From NCBI RefSeq assembly GCF_001275675.1, contig NZ_LITM01000014.1, positions 17,082-72,174 of the forward strand: 55,093 bases of DNA. Reading direction: 5' to 3'. Positions 8,746-18,344 of this stretch are shown here, one piece after another. How positions within the stretch are numbered: position 1 is the first letter of the stretch; each line of letters starts with the position of its first letter. Below the pieces are notes generated by a model. The model was not told the DNA's origin. It worked only from the letters and a program-made list of their open reading frames with translations, and ran no database searches. The position numbers and the translations under genes were made by a program. Source of the DNA: Lysinibacillus sp. FJAT-14745. GTDB lineage: Bacteria; Bacillota; Bacilli; Bacillales_A; Planococcaceae.

Positions 8746-9397
8746 TTTGAATGTATCCTCCAATATCAGAATAATGATCAGATATTTTTTTGATCAGTTG
8801 ATCACTGACAATATCCGCTCCCAATCCCTTCATCATCTGTTGTAAAAATCTTAAACGATTAACTGTATCATCATGTTTTCGTTCAAATAGAATAGGGTTA
8901 ATCCAAATATTTACTAACAGCATAAAAATCTCTGCACATTCAGTTGGATATTCCGTATTGATTGACCCATCCTCTTTTCCCTCTAACATGATTTTCGCAA
9001 TATTAGGTGCATCCTTATTAACACCATTTTTAATTCCCGTTAAGACAAATTGAGGATTTTTAATCTGCTCGCTCAAGAAACTGTCTATGGAATGTGCTTT
9101 AGGATCTGCTACAATGTGTTCTAAAATCTTCGCAAGTTTTTCTCTTGAATTGGCTGCTTGAGTATTATTAATCAAATCGTCTAACATTTGTGCAGCATAA
9201 CTAAATTGTTGCTCCATCACTGCAAGTAATATTTCTTCTTTTGATCTGAAGTGATGATAAATCGCTCCCTTCGACATACCTAACTCGTCAATAATATCTT
9301 GTATACTCGTCTTTTCATAACCTTTTTCTTTAAAAAGTATTGTTGACACAGATAGTATTTGTTCTAAAGTTTGTTCTGGATGTTTATTTCTTGCCAT
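8738..9397 (-). CDS. TetR/AcrR family repressor of the ABC operon
   Basis: 219 residues. The N-terminal TetR DNA-binding domain is clear (LEQILSVSTILFKEKGYEKT, then DIIDELGMSKGAIYHHFRSK), followed by an all-helical ligand-binding domain. The start is the ATG of MARNKHPEQ, behind GAGGGGG; the upstream extension lies in the promoter. It is the first gene of the operon and the operator palindrome at 9415-9431 lies directly upstream, so autorepression together with the transporter is likely. The ligand may be the transported compound. Confidence 0.93.
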   Translation of the reverse strand: MARNKHPEQTLEQILSVSTILFKEKGYEKTSIQDIIDELGMSKGAIYHHFRSKEEILLAVMEQQFSYAAQMLDDLINNTQAANSREKLAKILEHIVADPKAHSIDSFLSEQIKNPQFVLTGIKNGVNKDAPNIAKIMLEGKEDGSINTEYPTECAEIFMLLVNIWINPILFERKHDDTVNRLRFLQQMMKGLGADIVSDQLIKKISDHYSDIGGYIQNE

Positions 9398-9414
9398 TTT
9401 CTTCCCCCTCTTTA

Positions 9415-9469
9415 ATACCAACCGTTGGTATCTATAACACATAATACACAACAAATTTTTCCTTGTCAA
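9415..9469 (-). promoter_or_regulatory. Sigma-A promoter and TetR operator
   Basis: On the minus strand: -35 TTGACA (9464-9469), 17-bp spacer, -10 TATTAT (9441-9446). Just downstream, at 9415-9431, is an inverted repeat ATACCAAC-C-GTTGGTAT with perfect 8-bp arms, covering the likely transcription start region and ending 17 bases before the ATG of the TetR gene. Placement is that of a classical roadblock operator. Confidence 0.85.
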
Positions 9470-9536
9470 TATAAGGTAATAGCCCAAATTTTTATAAAAA
9501 GGGGAACAGTTACTTCCCGTTAACAAATTTATTAGC

Positions 9537-9792
9537 TGATTGCAAGTTATCATGAGGATGAATCGGCAAACCGCTTAACACATGATCCGATTTTCACACA
9601 AGTGCTCGATACACCTACACGTGCTTCTCAACCGTCGTTATCAAGATTCTTCAAGCGCTTTGACACGCAAGCACTTCATCAACTTCAAGAGGCGAATCAG
9701 GCATTACTGGATAGAGTTCATGACGTTCACACAATCAGAAGCACTGATTTTTTTATTTAGATTCTTCACATACCGATACATTTGTGTAAAAA
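9537..9792 (+). pseudogene. IS1380-family transposase remnant
   Basis: A plus-strand reading beginning near LIASYHEDESANRLTHDP and continuing DPIFTQVLDTPTRASQPSLS resembles the N-terminal part of IS1380-type DDE transposases (the ASQPTLSRF signature). The frame stops at 9757-9762; a one-frame shift restores FYLDSSHTDTFV, which matches the region around the first catalytic Asp (FDLDSTHxxTFG), then a stop. No downstream catalytic region or terminal repeats are visible. This is a decayed fragment of a mobile element; family assignment is from memory of the signature. Confidence 0.65.
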
Positions 9793-10117
9793 ATATATTC
9801 AGTGGAATTTATGATTTTCTTAAAAGATAAATAGATATTAAAATTGCTTAAAGTATGATTTCTCATTGTCATTAAACTGTTCAATAAGCACCTATTACTA
9901 ATTTAAGAGAAGAGTATCGCCTGTTTACTTGTACTATTAGTTCCCACATAATAGTTTTGGACAACACGATACTTACTTTTTTGTTATATAAATTACATAT
10001 TCAATGTTATAGTCGATAAGCCGATTTGATCTATCTAGCGAAGTAATATTTGTTAATAAATGGTGAAATGTAGCAGATAACTATAGATATCTGTATATAC
10101 ACCTTGTTCTGATATAT
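9793..10117. other. AT-rich intergenic stretch, nothing recognised
   Basis: No reading frame with a ribosome site, no strong hairpin and no recognisable remnant between the transposase fragment and the kinase fragment. Confidence 0.5.
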
Positions 10118-10440
10118 TCAAATATGCTCTACTGGAAAATAGCCCAGACTTGTAAAAATTCGATAATTTATAACAGTCTTATAATGAATCATTGAACCAA
10201 AATCTGGTAAAATCGTATTACTTTCTGAATCAATCATAATTTCCTGATTTGATATCACGATGGAGTATGCCTCTTTCGTGTAAATAATATAAAGCATTAA
10301 TCACAGGGAGAATTATACTAGCATACAAATGGTTTCTATTATTAATAGGAAGATCTTTAAGTATTGCTCTAATAACGTTCCCTCATAATATTGCATAATG
10401 ATATATTCATAGTTGGAGTGAGCCACAATGTGAAGTATCT
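10118..10440 (-). pseudogene. Frameshifted Ser/Thr protein kinase remnant
   Basis: Three minus-strand reading frames taken in turn give consecutive kinase motifs: EYIIMQYYEGTLLEQ (hinge region), then NALYYLHERGILHRDIKSGN (the catalytic loop HRDxKxxN), then ILPDFGSMIHY (DFG) and TSLGYFPVEHI (the activation-segment GxGY-PE region). At least two frameshifts and internal stops separate them and the N-lobe is missing, so the gene is dead. It looks like a Hanks-type kinase of the bacterial PknB/STK group. Confidence 0.75.
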
Positions 10441-10541
10441 CAATCGTTCCGCTGACTGCCCCTCCATTTTGGACGTTTTATCACTGTTTACCTCTCCTAT
10501 TCGTCGATTTACTGATTCTACTCTTCTTTTTTTAAGATAAT

Positions 10542-10585
10542 AAAAAAAGCGTCCAACGAGTATGAAAAATACTCATTGGACGCCT
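10542..10585 (-). terminator. Intrinsic terminator of the gcv operon
   Basis: On the minus strand a stem of about 14 bp (GCGTCCAATGAGTA / TACTCGTTGGACGC) with an A/T loop is followed by seven T residues, starting 12 bases after the gcvPB stop. Confidence 0.9.
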
Positions 10586-10596
10586 TATACAATTAA

Positions 10597-12060
10597 TTAA
10601 GCTTTTTGATAGCGAAGCACAGGTGTACGAGCAGCGCGTGTTTCGTCTAGGCGAGTTACGACTGTTGTATGTGGTGCTTCTTGTACGATTGATGGATTTT
10701 CTTCTGCTTCTTTGGCAATTTGGATCATTTTATCGCAGAATGCATCTAATGTTTCTTTGGATTCTGTTTCTGTTGGCTCGATCATTAATGCCTCTTCCAC
10801 ATTTAATGGGAAGTAAGTTGTTGGTGGATGGTAGCCAAAGTCTAACAGACGTTTTGCGATATCTAACGTACGAACGCCAAGTTTCTTTTGACGACGACCT
10901 GATAATACAAATTCATGCTTACAATGACGGTTATATGGTAGATCGTAGAATGGCTCTAAACGACGCATCATATAGTTTGCGTTTAGTACAGCATATTCTG
11001 TTACAGCTTTTAAGCCATCTGGACCCATTGTACGGATATACGTGTATGCACGTACATTGATACCAAAGTTACCGTAGTAAGGTTTAACACGTCCGATTGA
11101 TTGTGGACGGTCGTAATCGAAGTGATATGTTCCTTCCTCTGTTCTTACTAAAACTGGTTTTGGAAGGAATGGAATTAAATCTGCTTTTACACCTACTGGA
11201 CCTGAACCTGGGCCACCGCCTCCGTGAGGACCTGTAAATGTTTTGTGTAAGTTTAAGTGTACACAGTCAAAGCCCATATCACCAGGACGTGCTTTACTCA
11301 TAACTGCGTTTAAGTTTGCACCGTCATAGTATACTTTACCGCCAACAGAGTGAATAAGCTCTGCCATTTCGATAATGTTTTCTTCAAATAGACCAAGTGT
11401 ATTTGGATTTGTTAACATTAATGCAGCTGTATCAGAACCAACTACTTTGCGTAAATCTTCAATATCTACTAAGCCATTTTCATCTGATTTAACAGTGATA
11501 GTTTCAAAGCCTGCAACAGTTGCCGATGCTGGGTTTGTACCGTGAGCAGAGTCAGGAACGATAACTTTATTACGATGGCCTTCACCGTTTGCTTCATGGA
11601 AGGCGCGGATCATCATTAATGCTGTCCATTCACCATGTGCACCAGCCGCTGGTTGTAATGTCACTTCATCCATACCTGTAATTTCAACTAATGAAGTTTG
11701 TAGATCGTAAAGAAGCTCCATTGCACCTTGAACTGTTGATTCATCCTGTAATGGGTGAACATTTGCAAAACCAGAAATTCGTGCAACAGCCTCGTTAATT
11801 TTAGGATTATATTTCATCGTACAAGAGCCAAGCGGGTAGAAGCCAGAGTCTACACCGTGGTTTCGACGAGAAAGTGCTGTATAGTGACGCATAATATCAA
11901 GCTCAGATACTTCTGGTAATTCCGCTGTTTCCGCACGTACTAAGTTTGCAGGCAGTAAATCTGCAAGATCAACCTCTGGTACATCAAGCGCTTCTAAGCT
12001 GTAGCCAACGCGACCTTCTTTGGAAATTTCAAAAATGAGTGATTGATTTTCGTTATGCAT
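10597..12060 (-). CDS. gcvPB: Glycine dehydrogenase (decarboxylating), subunit 2
   Basis: P-protein beta subunit of the glycine cleavage system: PLP-dependent decarboxylation of glycine with transfer of the aminomethyl group to the lipoyl H protein. 487 residues from [11 protein letters not shown]-lysine region [28 protein letters not shown], and the [10 protein letters not shown] motif are all present. The ATG at 12060 overlaps the gcvPA stop by eight bases, and GGGGG lies upstream. An earlier in-frame ATG at 12093 lies within gcvPA and has no site. H protein (gcvH) is not in this window. Confidence 0.97.
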   Translation of the reverse strand: MHNENQSLIFEISKEGRVGYSLEALDVPEVDLADLLPANLVRAETAELPEVSELDIMRHYTALSRRNHGVDSGFYPLGSCTMKYNPKINEAVARISGFANVHPLQDESTVQGAMELLYDLQTSLVEITGMDEVTLQPAAGAHGEWTALMMIRAFHEANGEGHRNKVIVPDSAHGTNPASATVAGFETITVKSDENGLVDIEDLRKVVGSDTAALMLTNPNTLGLFEENIIEMAELIHSVGGKVYYDGANLNAVMSKARPGDMGFDCVHLNLHKTFTGPHGGGGPGSGPVGVKADLIPFLPKPVLVRTEEGTYHFDYDRPQSIGRVKPYYGNFGINVRAYTYIRTMGPDGLKAVTEYAVLNANYMMRRLEPFYDLPYNRHCKHEFVLSGRRQKKLGVRTLDIAKRLLDFGYHPPTTYFPLNVEEALMIEPTETESKETLDAFCDKMIQIAKEAEENPSIVQEAPHTTVVTRLDETRAARTPVLRYQKA

Positions 12061-13399
12061 TAAGAGCCCCCATTTCTGCAACAAGTGCATCAATTTCTTC
12101 CTTCGTGCGTAATTCTGTTACTGCGATTAGCACGTGATTTTTAAGAGAGTCATATGTTTGACCTAAAGGATAACCACCGATGATACCTTTTTCAATTAAG
12201 CCTTTATTAATTTCTTTCACACATTTAGTTGTCTTCACAACGATTTCGTTAAAGTGTGCACCTTGGAATGCTACTGTGAAGCCTGCCGCTTCAAAGGCAT
12301 TTTTAGCATAGCGAGTTTTCGCGATATTTTGGATAGCCATTTCACGAACGCCTTGCTTACCTAGAGCAGTCATTGCTACAGAAGCAGCAAGTGCAAGAAG
12401 CGCTTGGTTCGAACAAATATTAGATGTTGCTTTATCACGACGGATATGTTGTTCACGCGCTTGTAATGTTAAAACATAACCACGACGACCTTCACCGTCT
12501 ACTGTTTCACCAACAAGACGACCAGGAACTTTACGCATGAGCTTCGTTGTTACTGCAAAGAAACCACAGTGCGGACCACCGAATGCTTCAGAAATACCGA
12601 AGACCTGTGCGTCCCCAACACAAATATCAGCACCTAGCTTACCAGGTGGTGTTAAAACCCCTAGTGAAAGTGGGTTTGAAGATACGACAAATAAACTTTT
12701 TGCTTCATGTGCAATATCGCCAATTACTTGTAAGTCCTCTATTTGACCAAAGAAGTTAGGATACTGTGTTATAACAGCTGCCGTATTGTCATCAATTAGT
12801 TCTTTTAAAGCTTCTACATCTGTCACACCATCTTTATGTGGAACAGTAACAATTTCAATGGATTGACCGTATGCATATGTAGCAACGACATCGCGATACT
12901 CAGGATGAACTGTTTCAGATACTAAAATTTTCTTACGGCGTGTATGTCCAGCTGCAAGCATACCTGCTTCCGCTAATGCTGTTCCTCCATCATACATAGA
13001 AGAGTTTGCAAGATCCATACCTGTTAGCTCTGCAATCATCGTTTGGAATTCAAAAATTGCTTGTAATTCCCCTTGTGAAATTTCTGGTTGATATGGAGTA
13101 TACGCTGTGTAAAACTCTGAACGAGAAATAACATGGTCCACGATAATTGGTTTATAGTGGTTATATACGCCTGCACCTAAAAACGATACGTTAGCATTTG
13201 TATCTTTGTTTTTCCCAGCAAGTGCCGTTAATTCTTTTAATAAAGCTGATTCAGATTTTGCTTCTTTAATATCATACAGGCCTTTAAAACGTACTTTTTC
13301 TGGAATATCCTCAAATAACTCATCAACTGAGGATACACCAATTACGTCTAACATTTCTTGTTTATCTTGCTCCGTCATAGGTAAATAACGATGTTTCAT
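12053..13399 (-). CDS. gcvPA: Glycine dehydrogenase (decarboxylating), subunit 1
   Basis: P-protein alpha subunit, 448 residues, the usual size for the split form found in Bacillales. Starts [13 protein letters not shown], contains [20 protein letters not shown] and [19 protein letters not shown]. Forms the active P-protein with gcvPB. The start lies 25 bases downstream of gcvT with an AGAGGGA site. Expression should follow the glycine riboswitch upstream of gcvT. Confidence 0.97.
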   Translation of the reverse strand: MKHRYLPMTEQDKQEMLDVIGVSSVDELFEDIPEKVRFKGLYDIKEAKSESALLKELTALAGKNKDTNANVSFLGAGVYNHYKPIIVDHVISRSEFYTAYTPYQPEISQGELQAIFEFQTMIAELTGMDLANSSMYDGGTALAEAGMLAAGHTRRKKILVSETVHPEYRDVVATYAYGQSIEIVTVPHKDGVTDVEALKELIDDNTAAVITQYPNFFGQIEDLQVIGDIAHEAKSLFVVSSNPLSLGVLTPPGKLGADICVGDAQVFGISEAFGGPHCGFFAVTTKLMRKVPGRLVGETVDGEGRRGYVLTLQAREQHIRRDKATSNICSNQALLALAASVAMTALGKQGVREMAIQNIAKTRYAKNAFEAAGFTVAFQGAHFNEIVVKTTKCVKEINKGLIEKGIIGGYPLGQTYDSLKNHVLIAVTELRTKEEIDALVAEMGALNA

Positions 13400-13424
13400 A
13401 AATGTAGGTCCCTCTTTTCAACTA

Positions 13425-14528
13425 TTATTTTGAACGCTTGTAAAACGGTGTTTCAACTGTTACTACCTTTAAATGCTTACCACGAATTTCGATTTCCAAT
13501 TCAGTTCCGATAGTTGTGAATTGACTGTCAATTAAAGCGTGACCAACATTACGTTTAGAGGAAGGAAGCTGTGTACCTGTTGTCACTTCACCGATTTCCT
13601 TACCATCTTTAAACACTTTGTAGCCATGACGAGGAATTCCTTTATCGATCATTTCAATGCCTACAATTTTACGTGACAGTCCATTTTCTTTTTGTGCCGC
13701 CAATGCATCATGACCATTAAAATCCTCTTTATTTAATTTCACAGCAAAACCAATACCAGCCTCAAGAGGTGAAATTGTCGCTGATAGCTCTTGCCCGTAT
13801 AATGGAAGACCGGCTTCAAAGCGAAGTGTATCACGGCAGCCTAAACCTGCTGGAACAACACCTTTGTCTTTTCCAGCCTCTAAGATTTTACTCCATAAAG
13901 CTTTAATATCTTCTGGAGAGCCGTATAACTCAAAGCCATCTTCTCCTGTATAACCGCTACGAGATACTAATGCTTTATGACCAGCAACTTCAACATCTGC
14001 TTGGAAACGGAAGTATTTAATCGTTTTTAAATCCGTATCTGTTAATGTTTGAAGGACCTCTTCTGCTAATGGACCTTGAAGGGCAATTTGTGCATAAGCA
14101 TCTGACTGATTGTCGATCGTCACATCATATTGATGTTGATTTTCCATCATCCAATCATAATCTTTTTCAATATTTGCCGCATTGACGCACAATAAATAAT
14201 GATTGTCTGCTAATTTATACGTTAATAAATCGTCGACAACGCCACCGTCTTCATAGCACATTGCATTATATTGCGCTTGACCTACTGCAATTTTCGAAAT
14301 ATCATTTGTCAAAAGATTTTGTAAAAAATCTAGTGAATCAGGTCCAGTTACTAAAATTTCACCCATATGTGATACATCAAATAAGCCAGCACGATTACGT
14401 ACTGCATCATGCTCTTCTTTAATAGAAGAGAATTGCACTGGTAATTCCCATCCACCGAAGTCGATTGTTTTACCACCAACCTTTGCATATTCTTCAAATA
14501 GAGGTGTACGCTTTAATTCATTCGTCAT
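13425..14528 (-). CDS. gcvT: Aminomethyltransferase (glycine cleavage T protein)
   Basis: Transfers the methylene group from the aminomethylated H protein to tetrahydrofolate and releases ammonia. 367 residues, full length. The N-terminal folate-binding domain shows DVSHMGEI and [11 protein letters not shown]; the C-terminal barrel includes [21 protein letters not shown] at 14528 behind AAGGGGG. First gene of gcvT-gcvPA-gcvPB. Confidence 0.97.
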   Translation of the reverse strand: MTNELKRTPLFEEYAKVGGKTIDFGGWELPVQFSSIKEEHDAVRNRAGLFDVSHMGEILVTGPDSLDFLQNLLTNDISKIAVGQAQYNAMCYEDGGVVDDLLTYKLADNHYLLCVNAANIEKDYDWMMENQHQYDVTIDNQSDAYAQIALQGPLAEEVLQTLTDTDLKTIKYFRFQADVEVAGHKALVSRSGYTGEDGFELYGSPEDIKALWSKILEAGKDKGVVPAGLGCRDTLRFEAGLPLYGQELSATISPLEAGIGFAVKLNKEDFNGHDALAAQKENGLSRKIVGIEMIDKGIPRHGYKVFKDGKEIGEVTTGTQLPSSKRNVGHALIDSQFTTIGTELEIEIRGKHLKVVTVETPFYKRSK

Positions 14529-14656
14529 TATTTTTGCCCCCTTATTGTTAGTTACATTTTTTACTGGTAGTAGTTCGTCTGCTTTTTATTAGTACAATCA
14601 TGCTTCCCCTGTTTATTCATCCAAATAAGGAACTAACAGGAAAAACATTGAGACAT

Positions 14657-14886
14657 AAAAAAAGACAGACGAACCCCTTTTCGGGATTCTCTGTCCTTAA
14701 ACCTGAAAGTTACACCAGACTGGCTCGCATACCTACAATGCCAATCAGCCGGCTTTCCCCTTTGGTGGCTGTTGTACTACAGCTCTCTCCAGAGTTGCGT
14801 CTTGTACGAGTCCTTTTACCTGAGAGATTCATAACATTTTGCTATTTGCTCCTTCGGTGACGTCTATACGTGCTCTCCCCGTACAA
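14657..14886 (-). ncRNA. Tandem glycine riboswitch with terminator
   Basis: Two glycine aptamers in tandem upstream of gcvT. Aptamer I carries GGGGAGAGC, CACCGAAGGAGCAAA and AATCTCTCAGGTAAAAGGAC; aptamer II carries TCTGGAGAGAGC, CCACCAAAGGGGAAAGCCG and TTTCAGGTTTAAGGACAGA. Each has the conserved purine-rich core of the family. A hairpin (14657-14696: GACAGA...TCTGTC around CCC-GAAAA-GGGG) followed by T7 forms the expression platform. Known members are ON switches: glycine prevents termination and turns on the gcv genes. Confidence 0.95.
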
Positions 14887-14894
14887 TCATCCGC

Positions 14895-14913
14895 CCAAGA
14901 TTATTCATCTTGG
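14895..14913 (-). promoter_or_regulatory. Leader hairpin upstream of the glycine riboswitch
   Basis: CCAAGAT / ATCTTGG 7-bp inverted repeat with a 5-base loop just 5' of the first aptamer. It may be part of the 5' leader structure of the riboswitch. Upstream, TTGCCT and TAGGAT 18 bases apart near 14955-14985 could be the promoter, but this is weak. Confidence 0.35.
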
Positions 14914-15009
14914 TACTATTTAGTATTCAATGAACATTAAGTTACTTATTTGTCTATATCCTAACATTAATTACATTGAAAAGGCAAACATTTTTTATTT
15001 TATATTAAA

Positions 15010-15047
15010 ACACGAACGTTATAGTTGTTTTAATTCACTATAGTTCG
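15010..15047 (-). terminator. Possible terminator after aroK
   Basis: Minus-strand hairpin CGAACTATAG / CTATAACGTTCG with a two-base bulge, then TGTTTTAATAT. It overlaps the last codons of aroK, and the T-run is interrupted. Confidence 0.4.
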
Positions 15048-15553
15048 CCTTTCAGTCTTTTAACTTGGAATACTAAATACTCAAGAATTTGGCGGATCGT
15101 CCGCCCCTCTGTTAACACTTGTATATGTCCTGCCTCACGATAGAACTTTCTTCTGTAATGATACAGCTTCTCTAGTTCCTCTTTCGTTGAACTCTGTACA
15201 ATCGGTCTGTTCGGATCATGCTGTATTCGTATATATATATCTTCGAATGTCGCATCTAAAAAAAACACGAGCCCACTGCGTCTCATTATTTTTCTATTTT
15301 CAGCATTGACTGCCACTCCACCACCAGTTGAGATAATACAAGCTTCATCACGGAAATTTTTCAAAAATTCTGTTTCTATTTCTCGAAAACGTGCTTCTCC
15401 GTATTTTTCAAATATCTGTGGAATTGTCATACCCTGCTGTCTGACAATCTCATGATCCATATCATAATATGGCATCTTTAACAAATAGCTTAAACGTCTT
15501 CCTAAAGCACTTTTCCCGCAGCCCATAAAGCCCACTAAATATATTTTTCGCAT
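15038..15553 (-). CDS. aroK: Shikimate kinase, last gene of the comG transcript
   Basis: Phosphorylates shikimate at the 3-hydroxyl in chorismate synthesis. 171 residues, family length. P-loop GFMGCGKSALG, DMD substrate-binding pair, STGGGVAVN, and lid residue region DPNRPIV. The ATG at 15553, six bases after GAAGGTGA, is preferred; the GTG at 15562 lies inside that site. Only 19 bases separate it from the comGG stop and no terminator is seen between them, so it is probably transcribed with the competence pilus genes and perhaps also from a promoter of its own. Confidence 0.92.
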   Translation of the reverse strand: MRKIYLVGFMGCGKSALGRRLSYLLKMPYYDMDHEIVRQQGMTIPQIFEKYGEARFREIETEFLKNFRDEACIISTGGGVAVNAENRKIMRRSGLVFFLDATFEDIYIRIQHDPNRPIVQSSTKEELEKLYHYRRKFYREAGHIQVLTEGRTIRQILEYLVFQVKRLKGEL

Positions 15554-15572
15554 TCGAATCACCTTCTTATAA

Positions 15573-15773
15573 CTACGATTCTACACTGTTTGACAAAATT
15601 TGTCCTAATAAATTTATCGTAGCTCGAACATTCAGCTTTTCTAGACTATCATATGTCCGAAACTGAATCTCATAAGACGTACAATAAGTAAGAACAAAAG
15701 TAGTTACAAAAAATAATAATGCAATTGCGATTAAAAAAATAGCCCCTTTGTCATTTTTCAATAACTGGAACAT
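15573..15773 (-). CDS. comGG: ComGG-like competence pseudopilin, short
   Basis: 66 residues from MFQLLKNDKG, with one N-terminal hydrophobic helix (AIFLIAIALLFFVTTFVLTY) and no obvious prepilin cleavage site, as in other ComGG. It is about half the length of B. subtilis ComGG. Assignment rests on position (last of seven pilus genes), the N-terminal helix and the overlap with comGF. Start chosen because AAAGGAG lies ten bases upstream. Confidence 0.65.
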   Translation of the reverse strand: MFQLLKNDKGAIFLIAIALLFFVTTFVLTYCTSYEIQFRTYDSLEKLNVRATINLLGQILSNSVES

Positions 15774-16188
15774 AGAAAGTTCTCTCCTTTTTGATACCAC
15801 TTGGAAGAAGTTCAACAGCAACTGTTAACATATCTTTTTCATATTGGAACTGGCATTTATTAATACCAATTAGCATTGGTACATGACCACCATTTACTTG
15901 ATCACGAATAATATTGCCATAACAATCAATATGATGAATGGTATCTGCTGCTTGGAAGGTAATTCTCTTTTGATCTTGTCGAATCGTAAATGATGAAATA
16001 TCATCTAAATACATATTCAAATCATAAACAAAAAGTTCCCACTTTGATTGTTCATTAGATAGTACCGTTGTTTTCATTTCTGCAAACCACAGCATAATGA
16101 ACACTACAAGATGCGCAATAAGCACAAAAACAACTAATTGGAACAACGCTTCTAATAATGTATAGCCTCGTTCATTCATCGACTTCAC
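15751..16188 (-). CDS. comGF: ComGF-like competence pseudopilin
   Basis: 145 residues. Type IV pilin-like N-terminus ERGYTLLEALFQLVVFV, the target of the ComC prepilin peptidase, followed by a soluble domain ending in ERTFYVPVIEK. Overlaps comGE by 17 bases and comGG by 23 bases. Needed for assembly of the transformation pseudopilus that brings DNA to the membrane. Confidence 0.85.
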   Translation of the reverse strand: MKSMNERGYTLLEALFQLVVFVLIAHLVVFIMLWFAEMKTTVLSNEQSKWELFVYDLNMYLDDISSFTIRQDQKRITFQAADTIHHIDCYGNIIRDQVNGGHVPMLIGINKCQFQYEKDMLTVAVELLPSGIKKERTFYVPVIEK

Positions 16189-16489
16189 CTGTCAGTTGTA
16201 TACATTTTTTACGTAATTCTTGCGTATTTTGAAAGCTTACACATATCCCTTGTCCAATTATAGACCACTGAAAATCTACATGTTCAATTGTTTTAGTGCC
16301 TTCCGTTTGCTGTAAATAACGAAAATGCTTTAAGCCTTCATAGGCCGTTTCCGCTGCGATAACTTCTAACTTCTTGTTATAAAGAGTCGTTTTCATCGTG
16401 TAGCTAATTGGGATTAATGTCGTGCATAATAACATGACAATGACTACTGATAAAATCGTTTCTACAAATGAATAACCAGATTCATTCAA
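16172..16489 (-). CDS. comGE: ComGE-like competence pseudopilin
   Basis: 105 residues with prepilin-type N-terminus NESGYSFVETILSVVIVMLL. Minor pseudopilin by position and size. Overlaps comGD by eight bases and comGF by 17. Confidence 0.8.
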   Translation of the reverse strand: MNESGYSFVETILSVVIVMLLCTTLIPISYTMKTTLYNKKLEVIAAETAYEGLKHFRYLQQTEGTKTIEHVDFQWSIIGQGICVSFQNTQELRKKCIQLTGEVDE

Positions 16490-16922
16490 CTCTCGACCTC
16501 CCTCGTCCTAACGTAATCACAACCTTTTTAATGCCTTGAGGCGTCTTAAAAGAAACAGTCCCAGGTGTCATGACGTTTCCATTGTAGTTGTATATAATCG
16601 TGTAAATCGAACTCGAAGCAGGCATGAACTCAACCCCTTTCGGAAAAGGTCGTTCATATAATTCTGTAAAAATATCCTTTTTAATGATGTATCTCTTTGA
16701 TGAGCTTTCAAACTTCATCGAGATATATTCCCTTTGGTGCATACTATAAGTTTGGATATATTGGACATCTAATTGAATTTGTGTAAAAAATCGCTCAAGC
16801 TCCCTCGTTTCCTCTGCTTTTAATGAATACTTTACGACAATCGCTGATAAACACATAACGATAAACAATACCATTAGCATTTCAACAAACGTATAGCCCC
16901 GCTCACTTTTTATAACACCCAT
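16482..16922 (-). CDS. comGD: ComGD-like competence pseudopilin
   Basis: 146 residues. Prepilin motif SERGYTFVEMLMVLFIVM and GspH-like soluble domain rich in short strands (SSSIYTIIYNYNGNV). Its start shares one base with the comGC stop. Confidence 0.85.
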   Translation of the reverse strand: MGVIKSERGYTFVEMLMVLFIVMCLSAIVVKYSLKAEETRELERFFTQIQLDVQYIQTYSMHQREYISMKFESSSKRYIIKKDIFTELYERPFPKGVEFMPASSSIYTIIYNYNGNVMTPGTVSFKTPQGIKKVVITLGRGRSRVE

Positions 16923-17260
16923 CAGCTACCCGAACCAGTATCGGAAGAGGTCTTTGCCAATCGCACCTCACCGTCATTCGTTATCATAATCTCTTCTTTA
17001 TTAGGACAGGTCGTTTCATTCTTCTTCAAATAGCCTTTTGCTACCAAATCTTCAATTGTTGGATAAGCCATAAAATCTACTCGATACGCCTCTACCTGCC
17101 CCTGCACCATACTAATATATGCTTTACAGCCTTTCTCATCGACGGTAGCAAAATGTTTCGTAACATTTGGGATTGTAATTAAAATTAATACCGAAATAAT
17201 CAAAAGGACAATTAGCATTTCAATCAATGTAAAACCGGCTTGCTGCTTTAGACGTTTCAT
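16922..17260 (-). CDS. comGC: ComGC, major competence pseudopilin
   Basis: 112 residues. Classical prepilin signal QAGFTLIEMLIVLLIISVL with cleavage expected after the G of QAG and Glu at +5. Two Cys (KGCKAY and TTCPN) fit the intramolecular disulphide known in ComGC. Builds the transformation pilus; processed by ComC and driven by ComGA/ComGB. Confidence 0.95.
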   Translation of the reverse strand: MKRLKQQAGFTLIEMLIVLLIISVLILITIPNVTKHFATVDEKGCKAYISMVQGQVEAYRVDFMAYPTIEDLVAKGYLKKNETTCPNKEEIMITNDGEVRLAKTSSDTGSGS

Positions 17261-17270
17261 TATTATCCTC

Positions 17271-18344
17271 CTATACTAGTTCAATCATGTGATATATTGG
17301 TAATAATAAACTTACATATGCGGCAACGATGCACATTGCGATAATAATAAAGAAGGTTGGTTGTACAAATGCAAGGATTTTATGCAATAGTTGCTCTTGT
17401 TTTTCTGTTAATAATTCGCTGTATAGTACCAGCTCTTTTCCTAAATAGCCACTTTGCTCTCCATGCTCAACAAATATCGAGAAATCCTTCTGCCAAACTG
17501 TCATCAAATGAACAGCTTGTGTCAGCGTATCACCAAAAACAACACGCTCCTTTAAACATCGTGCCAGATACTGTAGAAACGGTTGAAGTCGTTGCTCCTC
17601 TAAGATCTGTAGACTCGCCTGTAAAGAAAATCCACTTTGTAGTAGACTTCCTAAATAAGCAGCAAATTGTCTCGTCAAAGACATTCGTATATAAATACGA
17701 ATCAATGGCGTGTTTAGGATAATGTTTAACTGGCGAGCAATGGGACGTCGTTTGAGATAAAGGTGAAAAATAAAAATACTACATATTACTGCTATGCCTG
17801 CGACAATTAAAGCATCGGGAAAATGCAATAATACTTTTGATAAAGCAATGCCTGCCTCCTCTGTGCCGACAGTTCGACTTGTCACCATTTTTTCTATATT
17901 AGGAAAGAATATGGTGCGAAATACTAAAAACAACAGCAACAAAAATATAATGAGTACTATTGGATATAAGAGTAGCTTCATTAATTTTTTCTTCGTCGTT
18001 TCACTTAAAGCCATTTGCTGTGCCACACCTTTTAACGTCTCAATCATACCCCCATTGTTTTCTGCAACTATAATGGCGACTAAATGATGCTTTGGAAGTT
18101 GCAATGCTTCAAAAATCCCTGAAACACCAACTCCTTGCCTCAACTTTTCATTGATCAGCTTTTGTATTTCTTCATGCCCTTCAATATGATGAGGTAATAG
18201 AATAGAAATAGCCTGTGGAAATAAATAACCTTCTTGCATTAACACGCTTAGTCGACTAAAAAAACGAGCTTGTTCTCTTACTCGCCATTTTGTTGCCTTC
18301 TTGTAATCTAATCGAATTCTTTCAATAAACTTTCGTATTCGCAT
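17271..18344 (-). CDS. comGB: ComGB, pilus inner-membrane platform protein
   Basis: 357 residues, GspF/PilC family, with two repeated cytoplasmic domains and three membrane segments (LLLYPIVLIIFLLLLFLVF; DALIVAGIAVICSIFIFHLY; PTFFIIIAMCIVAAYVSLLL). Its ATG overlaps the end of comGA by 23 bases. No strong ribosome site, consistent with coupling to comGA. Confidence 0.93.
   Translation of the reverse strand: MRIRKFIERIRLDYKKATKWRVREQARFFSRLSVLMQEGYLFPQAISILLPHHIEGHEEIQKLINEKLRQGVGVSGIFEALQLPKHHLVAIIVAENNGGMIETLKGVAQQMALSETTKKKLMKLLLYPIVLIIFLLLLFLVFRTIFFPNIEKMVTSRTVGTEEAGIALSKVLLHFPDALIVAGIAVICSIFIFHLYLKRRPIARQLNIILNTPLIRIYIRMSLTRQFAAYLGSLLQSGFSLQASLQILEEQRLQPFLQYLARCLKERVVFGDTLTQAVHLMTVWQKDFSIFVEHGEQSGYLGKELVLYSELLTEKQEQLLHKILAFVQPTFFIIIAMCIVAAYVSLLLPIYHMIELV

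Noticed and set aside
10623..11060. 145-codon plus-strand frame opposite gcvPB
   Set aside because: Antisense shadow of a well-supported enzyme gene; no ribosome site.
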